Shown here: piece by piece, positions 61,137 to 64,000 of the stretch
Layout of the letters: every line of letters begins with the position of its first letter
Position numbering within the stretch: the first letter of the stretch is position 1
Source of the DNA: Paenibacillus sp. P25
Lineage (GTDB): Bacteria; Bacillota; Bacilli; Paenibacillales; NBRC-103111
Reading direction: 5' to 3'
Assembly (NCBI GenBank): GCA_024704175.1
Contig: CP085629.1
Coordinates: 7,367,501 to 7,431,500 of the forward strand
DNA length: 64,000 bases
The notes under the pieces: model-generated
The model's database searches: none
The model's input: only the letters and a program-made list of their open reading frames with translations
What the model was told of the DNA's origin: nothing
Position numbers and translations under genes: made by a program

Positions 61137-61856
61137 ATGCCGAAAAAACTGACCTATGAGACCGTGTATGACCGGATCAAACGAAATATTGAAAGCGGTA
61201 TCTGGCCTCCGGGGCACCGGCTTCCGCCGCTGGAGCAGCTGTCGGCCGAATTTGGCGTAGGCGTATCGTCGGTCAGGGAAGCGGTGCGGATCCTGGGCAA
61301 GCAGAGCATTCTGCGCATCGAGCAGGGCCGCGGCACGTACGTACAGGAGCTTCCGGCCAGTACGGCGGGCGGAGGCGGGCCGGATTTTCTGGAGCGGGCT
61401 ACGTCGCTGCAGCTCACGGAGGCGCGCTGGATCGTAGAACCGGAGCTCGCGGCGCTGGCCGCGGAGAAGGCGACGGAGGCGCAGGCGGAGGAGATTCTGC
61501 GGACCGCCGAGGTTATGAAGCGGAAGGTGGCGAAGAAGCAGGACTTTTTCAAGGAGGATCTGCTGTTTCACGAGCTCATCGCCCGGGCGTCGCATAACGA
61601 GGTGCTCGTCCACATGCTGGAGCGGATCAGCGATCTCCTCACCGACAGCCGGCGGCGTTCGATGAAGTGGCCGGGGATGGACGAGAAGGCGGCTTCCTAC
61701 CACTACTTGATCGCGCTCGCGATAGTGCAGCGCAACCCCACCCAGGCCCGGACGCTGATGAAAAGCCATTTGGAGGACATGCGGTCCGGTTTTGAAAAGG
61801 ATTTCAATCATAATGATGCCCCGGAAGGGCGCACCGAGAGGATGGAGCAGGAATGA
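61137..61856 (+). CDS. GntR/FadR-family regulator, probable regulator of galactonate dehydratase
   Basis: 239 residues. The winged-helix N-terminus is TYETVYDRIKRNIESGIWPP, GHRLPPLEQLSAEFGVGVSS and VREAVRILGKQSILRIEQGRG. The C-terminal FCD domain has EARWIVEPELAALAAEKA and the metal-binding pattern DLLFHELIARASHNEVL with HYLIALAIVQRNPTQA. The start ATG has GGAAGGAG upstream. The dgoD start overlaps its end (ATGA at 61853), so regulator and enzyme form one operon. DgoR-type GntR proteins respond to galactonate. Confidence 0.9.
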   Translation: MPKKLTYETVYDRIKRNIESGIWPPGHRLPPLEQLSAEFGVGVSSVREAVRILGKQSILRIEQGRGTYVQELPASTAGGGGPDFLERATSLQLTEARWIVEPELAALAAEKATEAQAEEILRTAEVMKRKVAKKQDFFKEDLLFHELIARASHNEVLVHMLERISDLLTDSRRRSMKWPGMDEKAASYHYLIALAIVQRNPTQARTLMKSHLEDMRSGFEKDFNHNDAPEGRTERMEQE

Positions 61857-63003
61857 AGATCAAATCGATGGAGCTGTTTCAAGTACCGCCGCGTTGGTTG
61901 TTTCTCAAGGTTACGACCGAGGACGGACTGGTCGGCTGGGGGAGCCGGTCGTTGAAGGCAAGGCGGATACGGTCCGCACGGCAGTAGAGGAGATGAGCGA
62001 CTTCCTGATCGGCAGGGATGCCGGGCACATCGAGGATTTGTGGCAGGTGTTGTACCGCGGCGGCTTCTACCGGGGCGGTCCGGTGCTGACCAGCGCGATC
62101 TCCGGCATCGAGCAGGCGCTCTGGGACATCAAGGGCAAGAAGCTCGGCGTCCCGGTGTATGAGCTGCTCGGCGGCCCGGTGCGTGACAAAATGCGGGTGT
62201 ACGCCTGGATCGGCGGCGATAAGCCATCCGAGGTAGCGAAAGAAGCCCGCGAGAAAATCGCGAGCCGGCTACTCCGCGGTCAAGATGAACGGGACGGCGG
62301 AGATGGAATGGATCGATTCGCCGGTGAAAATCCAGGAAGCGGCCGAGCGGCTCGCAGCGGTCCGTGATGCAGTGGGCTGGAGCGTCGGCATCGGTGTCGA
62401 TCTTCATGGCCGCGTGCATAAGACGATGGCGAAGGCGCTGATCAAGGAGCTCGAGCCTTACAAGCCGATGTTCATTGAAGAGCCTGTGCTTTGCCGGAAA
62501 ATAACGAGGTGCTGCACGAGATTACGAAAGGCTCGGGTGTAGCGATCGCTACAGGAGAGCGTATGTATACTCGCTGGGATTTCAAGCGCCTCTTGTCCCA
62601 GGGCGGCGTCGATATCATCCAGCCCGACTTAAGCCACGCCGGCGGCATCTGGGAAGTGCGCAAAATCGCCGCCATGGCCGAAGCGTTCGATGTGGCCGTA
62701 GCGCCGCACTGTCCGCTGGGTCCGATCGCGTTGGCTGCGTCGCTGCAGCTCGACTTCTGCACGCCGAACGCTTTTATTCAGGAGCAGAGCCTCGGTATCC
62801 ATTACAATCAAGGCTCCGATCTGCTCGATTATTTGGTCGACCCGGGAGTCTTTCATTATGAAGAAGGCTTCGTGAAAAGGCTGACGCAGCCGGGGCTCGG
62901 CATCGAGATCAATGAAGCGAAGGTGCGGGAGATGGCCGCCATCGGACACCGGTGGCGCAATCCGGTCTGGCGCAACATCGACGGTTCGGTGACGGAGTGG
63001 TAA
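61853..63003 (+). CDS. dgoD: D-galactonate dehydratase, three frameshifts
   Basis: Corrected length is 383 residues, about the length of E. coli DgoD (382). A mandelate-racemase/enolase superfamily enzyme that dehydrates D-galactonate to 2-keto-3-deoxygalactonate. Motifs: LKVTTEDGLVGWGEPVVEGK, SGIEQALWDIKGKKLGVPVYE, SAVKMNGTAEMEWIDSPVKI, GVDLHGRVHKTMAKALIKEL, MFIEEPVL, IATGERMYTRWDFKRLL, QPDLSHAGGIWEVRKIAAM and VAPHCPLGPIALAA (His and Asp/Glu ligands). Breaks: 61938-61942 (G5 should be G6), 62266-62267 (one extra C), 62490-62492 (T3 should be T4). It shares an operon with the GntR regulator. The remaining genes of the galactonate pathway are not in the window. Confidence 0.92.
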
Positions 63004-63022
63004 GATGAGCCTGCCGCAGAGT

Positions 63023-63056
63023 AAACGGAGGACCCGGGTCGGGTTCTCCGTTTTTT
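63023..63056 (+). terminator. terminator after dgoD
   Basis: AACGGAG / CTCCGTT with inner GACCCG / CGGGTT pairing, followed by TTTTTT. Confidence 0.9.
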
Positions 63057-63169
63057 GCATAGACCGGCCCTGCATTCCTTGAAATAGCCGTGTTTCCGGC
63101 TGTTTCACCGCATGGCAAGCGGCCCGGCAAGCATTGCGCCGCTGCAGGGCGGGTGGCCGTTCCCCTCCG

Positions 63170-63616
63170 TTATTGCGCCGGTCCGGACGGGTCGGCTTGA
63201 GCAGCCGGATAGACTCCCATGGGCGGAACGCTTGTCTCTCTTTCCCGCTCCGCTTGCTTCAGGGCGGCTTCTCTGTCCAGCATCGAGGTGTCGTCGTACC
63301 AGCTCAGCACCATGATTTTTCCCTTGTCCAGCTCCTTCTCATACCGCTCCGCTTCCTGCTCCGAAATGCCGAGCGATTGCATCTTGGCCCGAATCTGGTC
63401 TCCGCGGGAACGAAACAGGTTGGCGAACGCGGTGACGACGCCTTCCTCCATCAGTCCGATGGTTCGGGTATCGGTCAGCTTGCTGAGCCCCTCCGTCCGT
63501 TCCCCGTCGTGGGCGAGCACATAAATTTCGTTTAAGGAACGGCCTTCCTCCCGGAAAGTCCGGATGGCCCGCAGGGCCTGCTCCTCATTCGTCACCAATT
63601 TGATCTCCGTTCTCAT
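63170..63616 (-). CDS. YflT/GSP17M general stress protein family
   Basis: 148 residues from the ATG at 63616 with GGGAGAGGGG upstream. A longer in-frame start is unlikely. The small YflT domain shows MRTEIKLVTNEEQALRAIRT, LNEIYVLAHDGERTEGLSKL, and ESLGISEQEAERYEKELDKG-like helices with KGKIMVLSWYDD. YflT is a sigma-B-controlled protein in Bacillus. The molecular function is unknown. The C-terminal tail is proline-rich and unstructured. Confidence 0.87.
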   Translation of the reverse strand: MRTEIKLVTNEEQALRAIRTFREEGRSLNEIYVLAHDGERTEGLSKLTDTRTIGLMEEGVVTAFANLFRSRGDQIRAKMQSLGISEQEAERYEKELDKGKIMVLSWYDDTSMLDREAALKQAERERETSVPPMGVYPAAQADPSGPAQ

Positions 63617-63731
63617 GGTCTCTTTCCCCTCTCCCGGTATCCTCTTGGATTGGCTGCAGCCGGCTTGTCCCCTAATTAACCTGAAATTACCGTAATGAAT
63701 CAAGACAATTCCTGTTTCATTTGCCTCCAAA

Positions 63732-63761
63732 TTGGTTACTAACTCTTTAGAGCATTATAAT
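63732..63761 (+). promoter_or_regulatory. probable promoter of the receiver-domain gene
   Basis: TTGGTT (63732-63737), 18 bp, TATAAT (63756-63761), about 115 bp upstream of the receiver gene. A perfect -10 but a weak -35. Confidence 0.4.
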
Positions 63762-63877
63762 AGAAAGGACGGTCCAGACTTTGGAAGTATTGGGGGCTGG
63801 ACGAGGGTCGCACAATGAAAACGGGGGTTCGGACGGATTGAAGCGGGAAAAAGTCGCAGGAAGGTTAAGGAGCGGAC

Positions 63878-64000
63878 GTGAAGCCAATGAACATCGCGAT
63901 TGTCGACGATAACCCGGTGAACGTTATTGTCATAGAGAAAATATTGAAAAGCGCGGGATACGATGCATTCTGGAAGGCTTCTTCCGCCCGCGAGCTGTTC
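63878..64000 (+). CDS. response-regulator receiver protein (3' end outside window)
   Basis: Only the first 41 codons are inside the window. GTG start at 63878, chosen because AAGGAG is 5-6 nt upstream; the ATG at 63887 is too far from it. The sequence MNIAIVDDNPVNVIVIEKIL is the N-terminal beta strand and acidic pair of a CheY-like receiver, followed by KSAGYDAFWKASSARELF. The phosphorylated Asp would lie beyond the edge. The output domain cannot be known from here. Confidence 0.85.
   Translation, partial: MKPMNIAIVDDNPVNVIVIEKILKSAGYDAFWKASSARELF

Overview
The window looks like the chromosome of a Paenibacillaceae-type Firmicute (Paenibacillus or a close relative). The grounds are the 23S/5S sequence, Bacillus-style PurR boxes with a guanine riboswitch ahead of a purEKBCSQLFMN-type operon, a ydaO-type c-di-AMP riboswitch, a T-box leader, YndM, IDEAL and YflT family proteins, copper-amine-oxidase-N stalk proteins, an SLH surface protein, and a hybrid LytS-type kinase paired with a SARP-like response regulator. 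GC content is mid-fifties percent by eye, not counted.

Layout. 1-3020: the 3' 2.7 kb of a 23S rRNA, a 5S rRNA and a terminator. 3.1-8.9 kb: small envelope and hypothetical genes, an AAA ATPase, a NodB deacetylase, and a 3D-domain wall protein under a c-di-AMP riboswitch. 8.9-23.0 kb: the purine operon purEKBCSQLFMN-purV-purO-purD, in which the usual bifunctional PurH is replaced by a single-domain AICAR formyltransferase and an archaeal-type PurO IMP cyclohydrolase. 23.0-34.1 kb: mixed housekeeping and regulatory genes, including an Rrf2 regulator, thioredoxin, an RHH-methyltransferase fusion, a sugar isomerase, T-box controlled asd, a WYL regulator divergent from a dehydrogenase, and a stalk protein. 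34.3-40.1 kb: a translationally coupled catabolic cluster (NMT1-like binding protein, cytosine-deaminase-like amidohydrolase, WrbA-like flavoprotein, second amidohydrolase, Rieske oxygenase) that looks like an N-heterocycle degradation pathway. 40.2-50.5 kb: a DUF3048 lipoprotein, a hybrid sensor kinase and its regulator, and a 1,500-residue lectin/Fn3/SLH protein. 50.5-64.0 kb: TetR-P450, an ECF sigma/anti-sigma pair with a second NodB deacetylase, an HAD phosphatase, a lipoprotein, AraC/SMP-30/esterase, GntR-galactonate dehydratase, a YflT-like stress protein and the start of a receiver-domain gene.

A dominant property of this sequence is single-base indels. I count 34 frameshifts in 22 genes, many at runs of four or more identical bases, and several in genes the cell would need (purK, purC, purN, purV). 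All 22 genes come out as full-length proteins of normal family size once single bases are corrected, so I read these as sequencing or assembly errors rather than gene decay. They are annotated as whole genes with each shift located.

Regulatory DNA is unusually readable: PurR boxes, three riboswitch-type leaders (guanine, c-di-AMP, T-box), and palindromes or direct repeats placed correctly for TetR, WYL and GntR regulators.
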